Shown: positions 15,357 to 27,028, counted from the first letter of the stretch. The stretch is 64,000 nucleotides of DNA from Rhodovibrionaceae bacterium (GCA_028279885.1 JANQMX010000042.1:1-64000), one strand, 5' to 3'. The notes: a model not told the origin generated them from the sequence alone. A program made the numbers and translations.

Positions 15357-16022
15357 ATGACGGCGGCGAGCAAGAAGATGACCAAGGACCAGATCGAAGG
15401 CTTCTTCGACCGCCTCGCCGCGCTCGACCCGGAACCGAAAGGCGAGCTGGACCACACCAGCCCCTTCACCCTTCTGGTCGCCGTGGTGCTCTCGGCCCAG
15501 GCCACCGACGTCGGCGTCAACAAGGCGACGGGGCCGCTGTTCGCCGTGGCCGACACGCCCGAAGCCATCCTGGCGCTCGGCGAGGCCAAGCTGCGCGACT
15601 ACATCAAGACCATCGGCCTCTACAACAGCAAGGCCAAGAACGTCATCGAGCTTTGCCGGATCCTGGTGGCGCAGTACGGCGGGGAGGTGCCGCAAGACCG
15701 GGAGGCTTTGGAAGCCCTGCCCGGCGTGGGGCGCAAGACCGCCAACGTGGTGCTCAACATCGCCTTCGGCCAGCCGACCATCGCCGTCGACACCCATCTG
15801 TTTCGCTTGGCCAACCGCACGGGCCTGGCCCCCGGCAAGACGGTGCTCGAGGTAGAAAAGTCATTGCTGAAGCGCGTGCCCAAGGCGCGCCTCCTGCACG
15901 CGCACCACTGGCTCATCCTGCACGGCCGCTACATCTGCAAGGCGCGCAAGCCCGACTGCCCGCGCTGTCCGGTGATCGCGTTCTGCAACTACAAGGCCAA
16001 GACCCAGGCGGTGGTGGGTTAG
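15357..16022 (+). CDS. nth: Endonuclease III
   Basis: DNA glycosylase/AP lyase that removes oxidised pyrimidines in base-excision repair, 221 aa. The helix-hairpin-helix is LPGVGRKTANVVL with catalytic Lys127; the catalytic Asp is Asp145 in AVDTHLFR. The C-terminal 4Fe-4S loop has Cys194, Cys201, Cys204 and Cys210 (C-x6-C-x2-C-x5-C), the classical spacing. ATG 15357 follows GAGAGAG. Ten bases after the stop the large repeat array begins. A complete, ordinary family member. Confidence 0.97.
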   Translation: MTAASKKMTKDQIEGFFDRLAALDPEPKGELDHTSPFTLLVAVVLSAQATDVGVNKATGPLFAVADTPEAILALGEAKLRDYIKTIGLYNSKAKNVIELCRILVAQYGGEVPQDREALEALPGVGRKTANVVLNIAFGQPTIAVDTHLFRLANRTGLAPGKTVLEVEKSLLKRVPKARLLHAHHWLILHGRYICKARKPDCPRCPVIAFCNYKAKTQAVVG

Positions 16023-16032
16023 CCCTCCACTC

Positions 16033-17092
16033 GTCACCCCGGCCAAGGGCTTCGCGTTAGCGAAGGCAGCGAGCCGGGGTCCAGCCACAAGCGCGGGCCG
16101 TGCCTATTGCTGGACCCTCGGGTCGCACCGCTGCGCGGCGCGCCCAAGGGTGACATTGTAAGGGAGACAGTCCACGGCGTAGCCCCTCCTGTCGTCACCC
16201 CGGAGGGGCCTCGCAAGAGGCGACATCCGGGGTCCATCTCGACGTCCCGCGCAGGCCGATAGATGCCTTCGGCACCTCGCTTCGCGAGCCCGGACACACG
16301 GCCTTCGCTGACGCGAAGCCCGCGTCCGGGATGACATTTGGAATGAGACGAAAAGCAGCGCCGCACCGCAGGCTGTCTGACCAGCTCGTCTGGTCTGCCG
16401 ACCTACTCAGCCACAAGCCCCGCCTGTCACCCTTGGGCGAGGCCCACTGGGCCGTAAGGCCCGGGGTCGAGGCCCGAGGGTCCACGGCAGGGTTCCGCAC
16501 GGGCTGATGGGTGGACCCTTGTCTGTTTGGAATGTGAGAGAGTGGGGTCCGGACGGGAGACCGTAGGACCCTCGATCGCGAGATCGTTTCCGAGCTCGGA
16601 ACTCGCCACTTCGGGGCTCGCCCAAGGATGACATTACTGGAAAGGCCGCGGACAGCGCAGCCCCTCCTGTCGTCACCCCGGAGGAGCCTTGCAAGAGGCG
16701 ACATCCGGGGTCCATCTCGACGTCCCGCGCGAGTCGATAGATGCCTTCGGCACCTCGCTTCGCGAGCCCGGACACACGGCCTTCGCTGACGCGAAGCCCG
16801 CGTCCGGGATGACATTTCGGGATGGGCTGCCGGCGACGCAGCTCCATAGCCTGTCTCACCAGCTCTTCTGATCTGCCACCCTACTCGGCGACAAGCCCTG
16901 CCTGTCACCCTTGGGCGAGGCCCACTGGGCCGTAAGCCCGGGGCCGAGACCCGAGGGTCCATTCATCAGCCAGCCCGGAACCCACCTGCAATGCGCGGGC
17001 GTAGCCGCCGCCGAGACACACGACAGCAGTCCATAGCCGGTCTTTCCATGGATCCTCGGGTCTCGCCGCTTCGCGGCTCGCCCAAGGATGAC
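16033..17092. repeat. Array of five dispersed GTCAYCC elements
   Basis: This 1.06-kb stretch is almost entirely repeat. Five units are visible: 16033-16154, 16194-16335, 16426-16632, 16672-16813 and 16904-17092, each starting GTCACC and ending in GGRTGAC. Units 2 and 4 are nearly identical over 142 bases, and the linkers and following units match as well, so a block of roughly 480 bases has been tandemly duplicated (about 16140-16617 and 16618-17090). Apparent open frames here (up to 255 codons) follow the repeat and are not genes. Linkers share the sequence GCGCAGCCCCTCCTGTC before a unit. Confidence 0.8.
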
Positions 17093-17116
17093 AACAGGAG
17101 GTGGGATGAAACTCGC

Positions 17117-17626
17117 TCAGCTATCCGAGACCGCGGCGAGGTCGAGGAGGTGGCTCAGGCAGGGGGCGGTCTCGGCCGGCTCGGCATAGAGATCGCGCGC
17201 TTCGAGATAGACCACCGAAGGGCCGTCCGACGCCTCGTAGAGAACAATGTCGAGCACGCAGAGCTCGGCCCGGTACTGCCAAACCTCGGCCGGCGCCTCC
17301 TTGCGCAAAGAACTGGGCTGGCCCAGCTCCTCCAGCAGGAAGTCCGGCTTGGCGCCGATGAAGCGGCGCGGATCGTTAGCGACGACGATCTTGCGGGGCG
17401 GGGCGGCCTCTTCGTCCCGCTCCAGCTCGATGGCAAAGGACGGCGGCTCTTGCAGCACGGCTGTCGGCGGGGCGGCCGAGGGCTCGACGGCAGAGAGGGC
17501 GGCGGCGGTTTCCATGGTGGGTTGCGGGCTGCGCGTCACGCCGGTGGCGGCGACGACCGCCGCCAGCGCGCAGACACAGCCCATCAACACCACCGAACCC
17601 ACCGGAAATTTCCTTCGTGCCGTCAT
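17117..17626 (-). CDS. Uncharacterised envelope protein, 169 aa
   Basis: Unknown function. The N-terminus (MTARRKFPVGSVVLMGCVCA) is a membrane anchor or signal peptide, followed by a low-complexity Ala/Pro linker to about residue 70. The compact C-terminal domain includes PDFLLEELGQPSSLRKE, AEVWQYR and CVLDIVLYE. The pattern 'LLxxLGxPxxLRxExxAEVWQY' is reminiscent of BamE/SmpA-like small domains, but this is only a resemblance by eye. It lies 27 bases behind the bactofilin gene, so it is probably the last gene of a three-gene operon with the EI24 protein. Confidence 0.75.
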   Translation of the reverse strand: MTARRKFPVGSVVLMGCVCALAAVVAATGVTRSPQPTMETAAALSAVEPSAAPPTAVLQEPPSFAIELERDEEAAPPRKIVVANDPRRFIGAKPDFLLEELGQPSSLRKEAPAEVWQYRAELCVLDIVLYEASDGPSVVYLEARDLYAEPAETAPCLSHLLDLAAVSDS

Positions 17627-17653
17627 CCGCCGTCGGCCGGTTGCGCGCTCCGC

Positions 17654-18301
17654 TTAACTCTTCGCGGCGGCGCGGGCCGGCTTGGCGGACTCGGCCTCTT
17701 CGCTCTCCTCCGCCGCCGGTGCCTCGGCGGGTGCAGGCGGCATGGCCGCGGTCAGGTTGGGACCGTCGATCTCCTCGATCTGGCCGGAGACCTTGCCGCC
17801 GCGCTCGATTTCCATCTCCATGTAGCGCAGGGTGCCGATCACTCGGCCGCTGGCGCGTAGGGTCAGGCGGGTGCGGCAGGTCAGCTCGCCCTCGAAGGTG
17901 CCGCTGATGAAGGCCTCGTCGACCACGGCGCGGCCGCGAAACAGGCCGGTCTCGGCAATCTCGAGGATCTGGCTGTCGCTCAGGTCGGCTTCCACCTCGC
18001 CTTCGACCACCAGCTTCTCGCAGGCCATGATCTCGCCGGACAGCTTGATGCCGCTGCCGACGATCAGCTTCTTGCCCTCGCTGGTGTTGGAGCTGGAGGA
18101 AGGCTCGCTCGGCCGCTGCTGCTGCTCCGCTTGCCGCCGGACCGGTTGGGAGGCGTAGTCGGCGGTACGGCGAATGGGGTCGCGCACCGGCTGCGAGGGT
18201 TGCCGCTCCAGGCCCGAAGCCGAGTCGGAACGCCCCGCGGCCATGCGCGGCTCGAGCTGCTGGTTGGGGTCGGCGCCGCCGCCTTTCTTCTTTGCAAACA
18301 T
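17654..18301 (-). CDS. Bactofilin family cytoskeletal protein
   Basis: A polymer-forming bactofilin (DUF583), 215 aa. A flexible, polar, Gln/Ser/Pro-rich N-terminal tail (residues 1-75) precedes the right-handed beta-helix core (about 78-180), with LIVGSGIKLSGEI, KLVVEGEVEADL, ISGTFEGELTCRTRL and GRVIGTLRYMEMEIERGG. An Ala/Glu-rich tail follows. Bactofilins assemble into nucleotide-independent filaments at the membrane and help position envelope enzymes. The gene lies between an EI24 membrane protein gene (45-base gap) and the small envelope protein gene. Confidence 0.93.
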   Translation of the reverse strand: MFAKKKGGGADPNQQLEPRMAAGRSDSASGLERQPSQPVRDPIRRTADYASQPVRRQAEQQQRPSEPSSSSNTSEGKKLIVGSGIKLSGEIMACEKLVVEGEVEADLSDSQILEIAETGLFRGRAVVDEAFISGTFEGELTCRTRLTLRASGRVIGTLRYMEMEIERGGKVSGQIEEIDGPNLTAAMPPAPAEAPAAEESEEAESAKPARAAAKS

Positions 18302-18346
18302 GATCTATTCGGTCCCTTTCCTCTGTGGACTGCTGCCCGCGTGGCC

Positions 18347-19072
18347 TTAAGCCGCCGCGCCCTGCCTTTCCCGGAGCCCTTCGAAGACGTGAAGGATGAA
18401 GGCCATGGCAACGATCGGCATGAACAGGTTGAGCAACGGAACTGTCAGCAAGATGGCGATCACAACGCCGGCAAGCACGACCCTGCTCCGATGAGCTTTC
18501 CGTAGCTGCCGGCCCTGGGCTGCCGTCATGCGTCGCACGGCCGCCGTCTCGAAGTACTCTCGCCCCAGAAGATAGCCATTCAAAAGGTAGAACACCACAA
18601 CATTTAGGGGTGGTAGGAAGAGAAGGAGCAGATATACGGGTAGCAGCAGCAGATTGAGGCCGATGGTGATGCCCGCGAGCCGCAAGGCATCGGTCAGCGT
18701 CTCGGCGACGGGCTGGGCCCTGGCCGGCGGCAGGTTGGGATAGTAGCGCGCTTCCACCCGCTCGCAGATCTCCTCCAGCATGAAGGAGAGGGCGACGGCG
18801 ACGGAGGCCGGGAACAGCAGGAAGCTGACGAGTATGATGGCGCTGAAAGCGCCGCCGGCGAAGACAACCTGAATGACGCCGACCCAGAAGTCGGAGAAGT
18901 TCTCGCGCTCGGCCCAGGCCAGAAGGCCGTCGCCAACCCAGGACAGGGTGTAGAAGGCGATGAACCAGAGCAGGATGTAGCAGGCCAAGGTGAGCGCCAG
19001 GGCGCGCCAGAAGATGCGGCGCGAGCCGGGGTCGGTGAGCTGCCCGAAGGCCTTCGACAGGTTTGCCAGCAT
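18347..19072 (-). CDS. EI24 domain-containing membrane protein
   Basis: A 241-residue inner-membrane protein with about four to six hydrophobic helices, matching the EI24/CysZ-like family: FGQLTDPGSRRIFWRALALT at the start, LNLLLLPVYLLLLFLPPLN in the middle, and NGYLLGREYFE, the conserved family block. CysZ homologues transport sulfate, but EI24 proteins in alphaproteobacteria have no proven substrate and no sulfate genes are adjacent. It is the first gene of a leftward operon with the bactofilin and a small envelope protein. ATG 19070-19072. Confidence 0.88.
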   Translation of the reverse strand: MLANLSKAFGQLTDPGSRRIFWRALALTLACYILLWFIAFYTLSWVGDGLLAWAERENFSDFWVGVIQVVFAGGAFSAIILVSFLLFPASVAVALSFMLEEICERVEARYYPNLPPARAQPVAETLTDALRLAGITIGLNLLLLPVYLLLLFLPPLNVVVFYLLNGYLLGREYFETAAVRRMTAAQGRQLRKAHRSRVVLAGVVIAILLTVPLLNLFMPIVAMAFILHVFEGLRERQGAAA

Positions 19073-19159
19073 ATGCCGCGTTTAGAGGGACGCGGCGGCC
19101 CGCGCAAGAGCGTTAATGGCGGCCTGAACTCGGTGACGGCGCACGTCTGTGGCTAAGTC

Positions 19160-19452
19160 TGGACCCTCGGGTCGCCCCGCTACGCGGAGCGCCCAAGGGT
19201 GACATTTCGAAAAGGGCCACAGACAGCGCAGCACTTCATACTGTCACCCCGGCCCCCGAGCCGGGGTCCATCCCACGGCCTGCGCCAAGCCCATCCATGG
19301 ACCCCGGATGTCGCCTCTCGCGAGGCTCCTCCGGGGTGACGAAAGGAGGCAAGAGCGCACCGCCTCTGGTCTCACTCCCAATCGTCACCCTTGGGCGCTC
19401 CGCGTAGCGGTGCGACCCAAGGGCTCGCGTAGCGAGGTGCCGAAGGGAGCCA
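19160..19452. repeat. Dispersed GTCAYCC elements, one full and two half-units
   Basis: This covers most of the 508-base gap between the EI24 and adenosine kinase genes. It holds a right half-unit at 19160-19203 (ends GGGTGAC), a full unit at 19243-19340 (GTCACCCC to CCGGGGTGAC) and a left half-unit at 19384-19452 (GTCACCCTTGGGCG). A conserved linker with AGACAGCGCAGCACTTCATACT precedes the full unit. About 130 bases from 19453 to 19580 hold the adenosine kinase promoter region; I see no clear boxes in it. Confidence 0.7.
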
Positions 19453-19580
19453 CAAGCGCGGTAGTCGCAACGACCGCACGATCACCGAGCTAAAGCATCG
19501 CATGGCCGCTGGACGCCGCGCCCTGCGGTCGATAGCTTGCGCGCCGTCAACGAGGGACCGGGAAAGGGTTGGAACACAGC

Positions 19581-20579
19581 ATGGCAGAGCTTGAGCTGGA
19601 CGTCGTAGGCATCGGCAACGCCATCGTCGATGTCCTGAGCCACGCGGAGGAGCGCTTCGTGAACGAGCGCGGCCTGGCCAAAGGCAGCATGACCCTGATC
19701 GACATGGAGCAGGCCGAGGCCCTCTATGCCGAGATGGGGCCGGCGGTGGAGGTCTCCGGCGGCTCGGCGGCCAACACCATCGCCGGGGTCGCGGCGCTGG
19801 GCGGCCGCACCGGCTTCATCGGCAAGGTGCGCAACGATCAGCTGGGCGGCATCTTCCGCCACGACATCCGCGCCGGCGGCACCCTCTTCACCACACCGGC
19901 CGCCGACGAGGGGCCACCCACCGCGCGCTGCCTGATCTTCGTCACCCCCGACGCGCAGCGCACCATGTGCACCTATCTCGGCGCTTCGGTCGAATTCGGA
20001 CCCGACGACGTGGATTTCGAGCTGGTCAAGAGCGCCAAGGTGACCTACCTGGAGGGTTATCTGTGGGACGCCGAGCCGGCGAAACGAGCCTTCGTGCAAG
20101 CCGCCGAGGCGGCGCACGCAGCCGGCCGGACCATCGCCCTCAGCCTATCCGATCCCTTTTGCGTCGAGCGCCACCGCAGCGACTTCATCGATCTCGTGGA
20201 AAATCACATCGACATCCTCTTCGCCAACGAGGCGGAGATTACCTCGCTCTATCAGACCGAGCGCTTCGACGAGGCGGCCGCGCGGCTGAACGGCAAGGTG
20301 GAGATCGCCCTTCTGACCCGCAGCGAGAAGGGCTCGGTCGTCGTCTATGGCGATCAACGCTATGACGTGCCGGCGGTCAGCCTCGGCCCCCTGGTCGACA
20401 CCACGGGCGCGGGCGACCTCTATGCCGCCGGCTTCCTCTACGGCTACACGCAAGGCAAGGACCTGCCGACCTGCGCCCGCATCGGCGCCATTGCCGCCGG
20501 CGAGGTGATCAGCCACATGGGCCCGCGGCCGGAACAGGATCTGCCGGCGCTGGTAAACGAGCACCTGAGGAACGTATGA
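19581..20579 (+). CDS. Adenosine kinase (PfkB/ribokinase family)
   Basis: A 332-residue PfkB-family sugar kinase of the alphaproteobacterial adenosine-kinase type. It has [11 protein letters not shown] at the N-terminus, the substrate-site [17 protein letters not shown] and GKVRNDQLG, and the anion-hole/catalytic motif [14 protein letters not shown] with its base Asp. It likely phosphorylates adenosine to AMP for purine salvage. ATG 19581 is chosen over a TTG four codons upstream. Its stop overlaps the start of typA (ATGA), so the two are translationally coupled. Confidence 0.9.
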   Translation: MAELELDVVGIGNAIVDVLSHAEERFVNERGLAKGSMTLIDMEQAEALYAEMGPAVEVSGGSAANTIAGVAALGGRTGFIGKVRNDQLGGIFRHDIRAGGTLFTTPAADEGPPTARCLIFVTPDAQRTMCTYLGASVEFGPDDVDFELVKSAKVTYLEGYLWDAEPAKRAFVQAAEAAHAAGRTIALSLSDPFCVERHRSDFIDLVENHIDILFANEAEITSLYQTERFDEAAARLNGKVEIALLTRSEKGSVVVYGDQRYDVPAVSLGPLVDTTGAGDLYAAGFLYGYTQGKDLPTCARIGAIAAGEVISHMGPRPEQDLPALVNEHLRNV

Positions 20580-22405
20580 CCGCCAGCCGCGATCTTCGTA
20601 ACATCGCCATCATCGCGCACGTCGACCACGGCAAGACCACCCTCGTCGACGAGCTCTTGCGCCAGTCCGGCACCCTGCGCAGCAACCAGCAGGTGGCCGA
20701 GCGCGCGCTCGACTCCAACGACCTGGAGCGGGAGCGCGGCATCACCATCCTGGCCAAGTGCACCTCCGTGCTGGCCGGGGAGACGCGCATCAACATCGTC
20801 GACACGCCGGGCCACGCCGATTTCGGCGGCGAGGTGGAGCGCATCCTCTCCATGGTCGACGGCGCGCTGCTGCTGGTCGATGCCGCCGAAGGGCCGATGC
20901 CGCAGACCAAGTTCGTGCTGATGAAGGCGCTGGCGCGCGGCTTGAAACCCATCGTGGTGATCAACAAGACCGACAAGCCCGACGCCCGGCCCTACGAGGT
21001 GCAGAACGAGGTCTTCGACCTCTTCGCCGCCCTGGATGCGGACGAGCAGCAGCTCGACTTCCCGACGCTCTTCGCCTCGGCCAAGCAGGGCTGGGCCATC
21101 GAGGGGCTGGAGGACGAGCGCAGCTCGCTGCAGCCGCTGTTTGACCGCATCGTCGCCCATGTGCAGCCGCCGGATGTCAGCGAAGAAGGCGACTTCCGCA
21201 TGCTGGCCACCATCCTGGAGGCCGACCCCTTCCTGGGCCGCGTGCTGACTGGGCGGGTCGCTTCCGGCAGGGTGAAGGTCAACGCCGGCGTCCGCGTGCT
21301 GTCGCGCGACGGCCAACGCATCGAGGACGGCCGCTTGACCAAGCTCCTGGCCTATCGCGGCCTGAAGCGGGAGCCGGTCGAGGAGGTCGGCGCAGGCGAC
21401 ATCGTCGCCATCGCCGGCCTGCAGGAGGCGACGGTGGCCGACACCATCTGCGCCCCGGGGGTCACCGAGCCGCTGCCGGCCCAACCAATCGACCCGCCGA
21501 CCCTGGCCATGACCTTCTCGGTCAACGACTCGCCCCTGGCCGGGCGCGAGGGCGACAAGGTGACCAGCCGGGTGATCCGCGACCGGCTGCTGCGCGAGGC
21601 CGAAGGCAACGTCGCCATCCAGGTGACGGAAGCCGAGGACAAGGATTCCTTCGACGTGGCCGGCCGCGGCGAGCTGCAGCTCGGCGTCTTGATCGAGACC
21701 ATGCGGCGCGAGGGCTTCGAGCTCTCCATCAGCCGGCCGCGCGTACTGTTCCGCCAAGTGGACGGCCAGCGCCAGGAGCCGCTCGAAGAGGTGCAGATCG
21801 ACGTCGACGAGGAGTTCTCCGGCGCCGTCGTCGAGAAGATGGCGCTGCGCAAGGCGGAGCTGATGGAAATGCGGCCCTCGGGCGGCGGCAAGCAGCGCCT
21901 GAGCTTTCACGCCCCCTCGCGCGGCCTGATCGGCTATCACGGCGAGTTCCTCACCGACACCCGGGGCACCGGCGTGATGCACCGCATCTTCAGCGGCTAC
22001 ACCCCCTACAAGGGCCCGATCGCCGGCCGCCGCAACGGCGTCCTGATCTCCAACGGTCAAGGCAACGCCGTCGCCTACGCCCTGTGGAACCTGGAAGACC
22101 GCGGCCAGATGTTCATCGAGCCGGGCACCTCGATCTACGACGGCATGATCATCGGCGAGCACTCCCGCGGCAACGACCTGGAGGTCAACCCGCTGAAGGC
22201 CAAGCAGCTGACCAACATCCGCGCCGCCGGCAAGGACGAGGCCGTGCGCCTCAGCCCGCCGCGGCGCATGTCGCTGGAGCAGGCGCTGGCCTATATCGAC
22301 GACGACGAGCTGGTCGAGGTGACCCCCAAGGCTATTCGCTTGCGCAAACGCCTGCTCGATCCGCACGCCCGCAAGCGCGCCGCCAAGCGGCAAGAAGCCG
22401 TCTGA
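20576..22405 (+). CDS. typA: Ribosome-associated GTPase TypA/BipA
   Basis: A 609-residue translational GTPase related to EF-G that binds ribosomes and assists 50S assembly and stress-related translation. The G motifs are [29 protein letters not shown] and [12 protein letters not shown]. The C-terminal TypA-specific region contains [16 protein letters not shown] and [13 protein letters not shown]. Full length for the family. ATG 20576 overlaps the adenosine kinase stop by four bases. Confidence 0.97.
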   Translation: MTASRDLRNIAIIAHVDHGKTTLVDELLRQSGTLRSNQQVAERALDSNDLERERGITILAKCTSVLAGETRINIVDTPGHADFGGEVERILSMVDGALLLVDAAEGPMPQTKFVLMKALARGLKPIVVINKTDKPDARPYEVQNEVFDLFAALDADEQQLDFPTLFASAKQGWAIEGLEDERSSLQPLFDRIVAHVQPPDVSEEGDFRMLATILEADPFLGRVLTGRVASGRVKVNAGVRVLSRDGQRIEDGRLTKLLAYRGLKREPVEEVGAGDIVAIAGLQEATVADTICAPGVTEPLPAQPIDPPTLAMTFSVNDSPLAGREGDKVTSRVIRDRLLREAEGNVAIQVTEAEDKDSFDVAGRGELQLGVLIETMRREGFELSISRPRVLFRQVDGQRQEPLEEVQIDVDEEFSGAVVEKMALRKAELMEMRPSGGGKQRLSFHAPSRGLIGYHGEFLTDTRGTGVMHRIFSGYTPYKGPIAGRRNGVLISNGQGNAVAYALWNLEDRGQMFIEPGTSIYDGMIIGEHSRGNDLEVNPLKAKQLTNIRAAGKDEAVRLSPPRRMSLEQALAYIDDDELVEVTPKAIRLRKRLLDPHARKRAAKRQEAV

Positions 22406-22625
22406 TCGCCAAAACTGCGACCTGGTCGCGAAAATTTCAGAACCCCCCAGAATAACTGCGGAATTGGCGATCCCTTAGCGTTCCCAAGCATTTGTCGGCG
22501 CCATGCAGATGCTGGGGGCGGGCACGCCGACGTTGCATAGGTTGGCCGCTTGCGGTCGTGCGCAAAAGAGCGCATCTCCGCCACCAGATTAAGGCAGAGC
22601 AATTCCACTGGAGTGCACGGCAACC

Positions 22626-22841
22626 ATGGAACAACTCCCCGACAGGCTCGAACTCCCGGCGAACAGCGTTCAGCGGATTACGATCGTGCCTGAGCGCAAC
22701 CAATGCGGCACCTGGTCCCTGACGGCCTACATCCAGCACCTGGACGGTGCTCGTCAGGGACGCAAGGTCGCGACCTGCGAGACCTTCGAGGACTCCTGTT
22801 ACGTCCTGAAGGACATCTGGTCGAAGATTGCCAAGGCCTGA
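22626..22841 (+). CDS. Small uncharacterised protein (71 aa)
   Basis: A 71-residue soluble protein with no family I recognise. The sequence is balanced in composition and has a plausible folded pattern (NQCGTWSLTAYIQHLDG, CETFEDSCYVLKDIWSKI) with three cysteines. No strong Shine-Dalgarno is visible before ATG 22626, but codon third positions are GC-rich and the frame fits the gap between typA and the SLC13 gene. The upstream 220 bases (22406-22625) hold no other gene. I rate it as probably real but unproven. Confidence 0.55.
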   Translation: MEQLPDRLELPANSVQRITIVPERNQCGTWSLTAYIQHLDGARQGRKVATCETFEDSCYVLKDIWSKIAKA

Positions 22842-22945
22842 AGAGGCCAAGCCGAGGTTCGTCAATAGGTTCTGAAGAGCTTTCCGCTAGGCCGGGGCCG
22901 CATGAGATGCTTCCCCCGCCAGCGCACGCGGCGCTATAAGGCCGC

Positions 22946-24714
<1,769 letters not shown>

Positions 24715-24727
<13 letters not shown>

Positions 24728-26133
24728 AGGACGGCGGCACCCATAGCTCCTGGCTCTCCGCGGCGGCGATCTACCGCCATCCGCGGGTTTTGGCCATGCT
24801 GTTCCTCGGCTTTTCCGCCGGGCTGCCCTTCCTTTTGGTCGGCGGCACCCTGAGCGCGCTGCTGGTCGAGCGCGGCGTCGACATCGTCGCCATCGGCTTC
24901 TTCTCCTGGGTCAGTCTGTCCTATGCGCTCAACTTCGCCTGGGCGCCGCTGGTCGACAGCCTCTCCATCCCCTGGCTGACTCGCCGGCTGGGCAAGCGCC
25001 GCTCCTGGATGCTGGCGGCCCAGATCGCCATCGCCTGCGGCCTGCTCGGGGTCGCCGCCACCGATCCCTTGACCAGCCTGCCGCTCTTCATCGCCGCGGC
25101 GCTGCTCGCCGCCTTCGGCTCCGCCACCCAGGACATCGCCATCGACGCTTACCGCATCGAGGCGGTGGAGGAGGAGCGCCAGGGCGCGATGGCCGCCGCC
25201 TATCAGCTCGGCTACCGCATCGCCCTCTTGGCGGCGGGGGCCGGCGCGCTCTATCTCGCGACCTACGGGCCCTCGGCGACGCCGGAGGTCGGCGACTGGG
25301 GCTTCACCTATATCTTCATGGCGGCGCTGATGAGCGTCGGCATCATCACCACCCTGGTGATCGCCGAGCCCGACCACAAGCCGCGGCCCGCCCCGGACCC
25401 AAGCCTGCGCGACCAGCCGGCGCCGGTGCGGCTCCTGCACTGGGTCCGCGCCCACGTGCTGGCCCCCATCGGCGAGTTCGTCACGCGCAACGGCACGACG
25501 CTCGGCATCGGCCTCATCCTCTTCATCTGCGTCTTCCGGCTGAGCGACCTGCTGCTCGCCCAGATGGCCTATCCCTTCTATTTCGAGATGGGCTTCACCA
25601 AGGCGCAGGTGGCCGACGCCAGCAAGCTGTTCGGCTTCTTCGTCACCATCTTCGGCGCCTTCGTCGGCGGCCTCCTGGTCGGCCGCTTCGGCGTATTGCC
25701 GCCGCTCGTCATGGCCGCCGTGCTGGTGCCGGTCACCAACCTCGGCTTCGCTTGGCTCGGCAGCTTCCCGCCCCAGGCCGAAGGGACGAGCACGTTGTTG
25801 CCCCAGCTCTACATCATCATCGGCCTGGATAACCTGAGCGGCGGCATGGCCGGCACCTGCTTCATCGCCTTCCTCTCCAAGCTGACCAGCCGCGAATTCA
25901 CCGCGACGCAGTACGCCGCCTTCACCGCCATCATGCAGCTACCCGGGCGCTTCCTCGGCGGCTTTTCGGGCAAGCTGGTCGACGATTTCGGCTTCACCCA
26001 GTTCTTCCTGCTCGCCGCCCTGGCGGGTGTCCCCGCCATCCTTGGCGCCCTCTGGCTGCTCAGGCATGCTCGACGCTTGAGACGGACCGAGGAGAGGGAC
26101 GCCCCATGCAGCGCGGCGCAAATCCTGCCTTGA
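24715..26133 (+). CDS. MFS transporter, AmpG-like
   Basis: A 472-residue, roughly 12-14 helix major facilitator protein resembling AmpG muropeptide permeases: [28 protein letters not shown], the loop [14 protein letters not shown] and [10 protein letters not shown]. AmpG relatives import anhydromuropeptides for cell-wall recycling, but in alphaproteobacteria the family is broad, so substrate is uncertain. The start overlaps the SLC13 stop; ATG 24715 or GTG 24724 are both possible. The frame ends at 26133, directly before a strong stem-loop. Confidence 0.87.
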
Positions 26134-26135
26134 AC

Positions 26136-26168
26136 CAGGCCGCGATGAGCAGGACTCATCGCGGCCTG
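26136..26168 (+). terminator. 14-bp stem-loop after the MFS gene
   Basis: A perfect 14-bp stem (26136-26149 with 26155-26168) closed by a 5-base loop starts three bases after the MFS stop. No T-run follows, so it may be a transcript 3'-end protector or Rho-linked terminator. Its core (ATGAGC-rich arm) is repeated in the stem-loop at 26230-26264. Confidence 0.55.
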
Positions 26169-26243
26169 TATTGCGTTCAAACGCCACGCAGGCTTTCCTC
26201 GCTTCGCTGCGGGCGCGCCATCGCGCTTGCCACGCTGCAATGA
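26145..26243 (+). CDS. Possible 32-aa leader peptide coupled to the macrodomain gene
   Basis: A short frame beginning MSRTHRG and ending in TGA at 26241-26243, which overlaps the ATG of the macrodomain gene (ATGA arrangement). Its first codons resemble the first codons of that gene (MSGTHRS), and both starts lie inside similar hairpins. It could be a translationally coupled leader or simply the remnant of a small duplication of the gene's 5' end. The only support is the exact ATGA overlap and the similarity; there is no clear ribosome site. Confidence 0.3.
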   Translation: MSRTHRGLYCVQTPRRLSSLRCGRAIALATLQ

Positions 26244-26264
26244 GCGGAACTCATCGCAGCGTGG
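26230..26264 (+). promoter_or_regulatory. 15-bp stem-loop over the macrodomain start codon
   Basis: Arms 26230-26244 and 26250-26264 pair with a single A-C mismatch around a 5-base loop. The start codon of the macrodomain gene (26240-26242) lies in the 5' arm, so folding would hide it from ribosomes. Core sequence matches the stem-loop at 26136-26168, 61 bases upstream. Confidence 0.5.
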
Positions 26265-26767
26265 TATTAGAGATCTATCCAGGCGACATCACCGGGCTGG
26301 CCGTCGACGCCATCGTCAACGCGGCCAACGAGCGCCTGCTGGGCGGCGGCGGGGTCGACGGCGCCATTCATCGCGCGGCCGGGCCGGAGCTGCTGGAGGA
26401 GTGCCGCGCCTTGAACGGCTGCACGACGGGCCAGGCCAAGGCGACCAAGGGCTACCGCCTGCCGGCCAGGCACGTCATCCACACGGTAGGGCCAGTGTGG
26501 CGGGGCGGAGACACCGGCGAGGCAGAGCTGCTCGCGAGCTGCTATCGCACGTCCCTGGCGCTGGCGCGGGACCTTGCCGTGCGCTCCATCGCCTTTCCGG
26601 CCATCTCCACCGGTGTCTACGGCTATCCCTTGATGGCAGCTGCCGAGGTGGCCGTGACGACGGCCCGGGAAGAGCTGGCAGCCAACGCCGGTGATCTGGA
26701 GCAGGTGTTGTTCTGCGTTTTCGGAGAAGAGGCGAAAGCGGCTTACGAAGCGGCGCTGGGAGAGTAG
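26240..26767 (+). CDS. Macrodomain protein (O-acetyl-ADP-ribose deacetylase type)
   Basis: A 175-residue macrodomain of the YmdB/MacroD type, which binds ADP-ribose and removes acetyl or ADP-ribosyl groups. [21 protein letters not shown], then [14 protein letters not shown], form the ADP-ribose pocket; [11 protein letters not shown] is the phosphate-binding loop. ATG 26240 is chosen because the preceding 23 codons of the open frame have no family similarity. The start codon is buried in a hairpin and overlaps the stop of a possible leader peptide. It is followed by a repeat element. Confidence 0.92.
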   Translation: MSGTHRSVVLEIYPGDITGLAVDAIVNAANERLLGGGGVDGAIHRAAGPELLEECRALNGCTTGQAKATKGYRLPARHVIHTVGPVWRGGDTGEAELLASCYRTSLALARDLAVRSIAFPAISTGVYGYPLMAAAEVAVTTAREELAANAGDLEQVLFCVFGEEAKAAYEAALGE

Positions 26768-26803
26768 GGCGGGCGGGTCTTTTGACGCCTCACTCCTCCT
26801 CTC

Positions 26804-26983
26804 GTCATCCCGGCCAAGGGCTGCGTGTCAACGCAGACCGCCTGTCCAGGGACCACTCCTTTCTGAATGTCATCCTTGCGCGAGACACGCAGTGTCGAGA
26901 CGCGAGGATCCAGCGGTGGGCACGGTGCGAGCTTGTGGCTGGACCCTCGGTTCTCGGCCCTTTGGGCCTCGCCCAAGGGTGAC
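26804..26983. repeat. Dispersed GTCAYCC element, compound copy
   Basis: A 180-bp unit from GTCATCCCGG to AAGGGTGAC, with an additional internal left half-unit starting near 26868 (GTCATCCTTGCGCG). It appears to be a nested or fused copy. It lies between the convergent macrodomain and phoB genes and could act as a bidirectional transcription end. Confidence 0.7.
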
Positions 26984-27028
26984 AATTGGAAAGAACGCCT
27001 TCGGCGCCCAAGAAGACGGCGCGCCCGC

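Noticed and set aside
16195-16962. 255-codon frame in the repeat array
   Set aside because: It consists of translated repeat units (recurring CRRHLS/PSGPRPRVTG-type peptides) and has no start region or homologous domain.
16033-17092. CRISPR array
   Set aside because: Repeats are 120-210 bases, palindromic and diverged, with no regular 25-40 base unique spacers and no cas genes nearby.
20444-22393. 649-codon open frame on the minus strand
   Set aside because: It is the antisense shadow of typA; composition is Gly/Ala/His/Asp-biased with no family motif, while typA on the plus strand has every expected motif.
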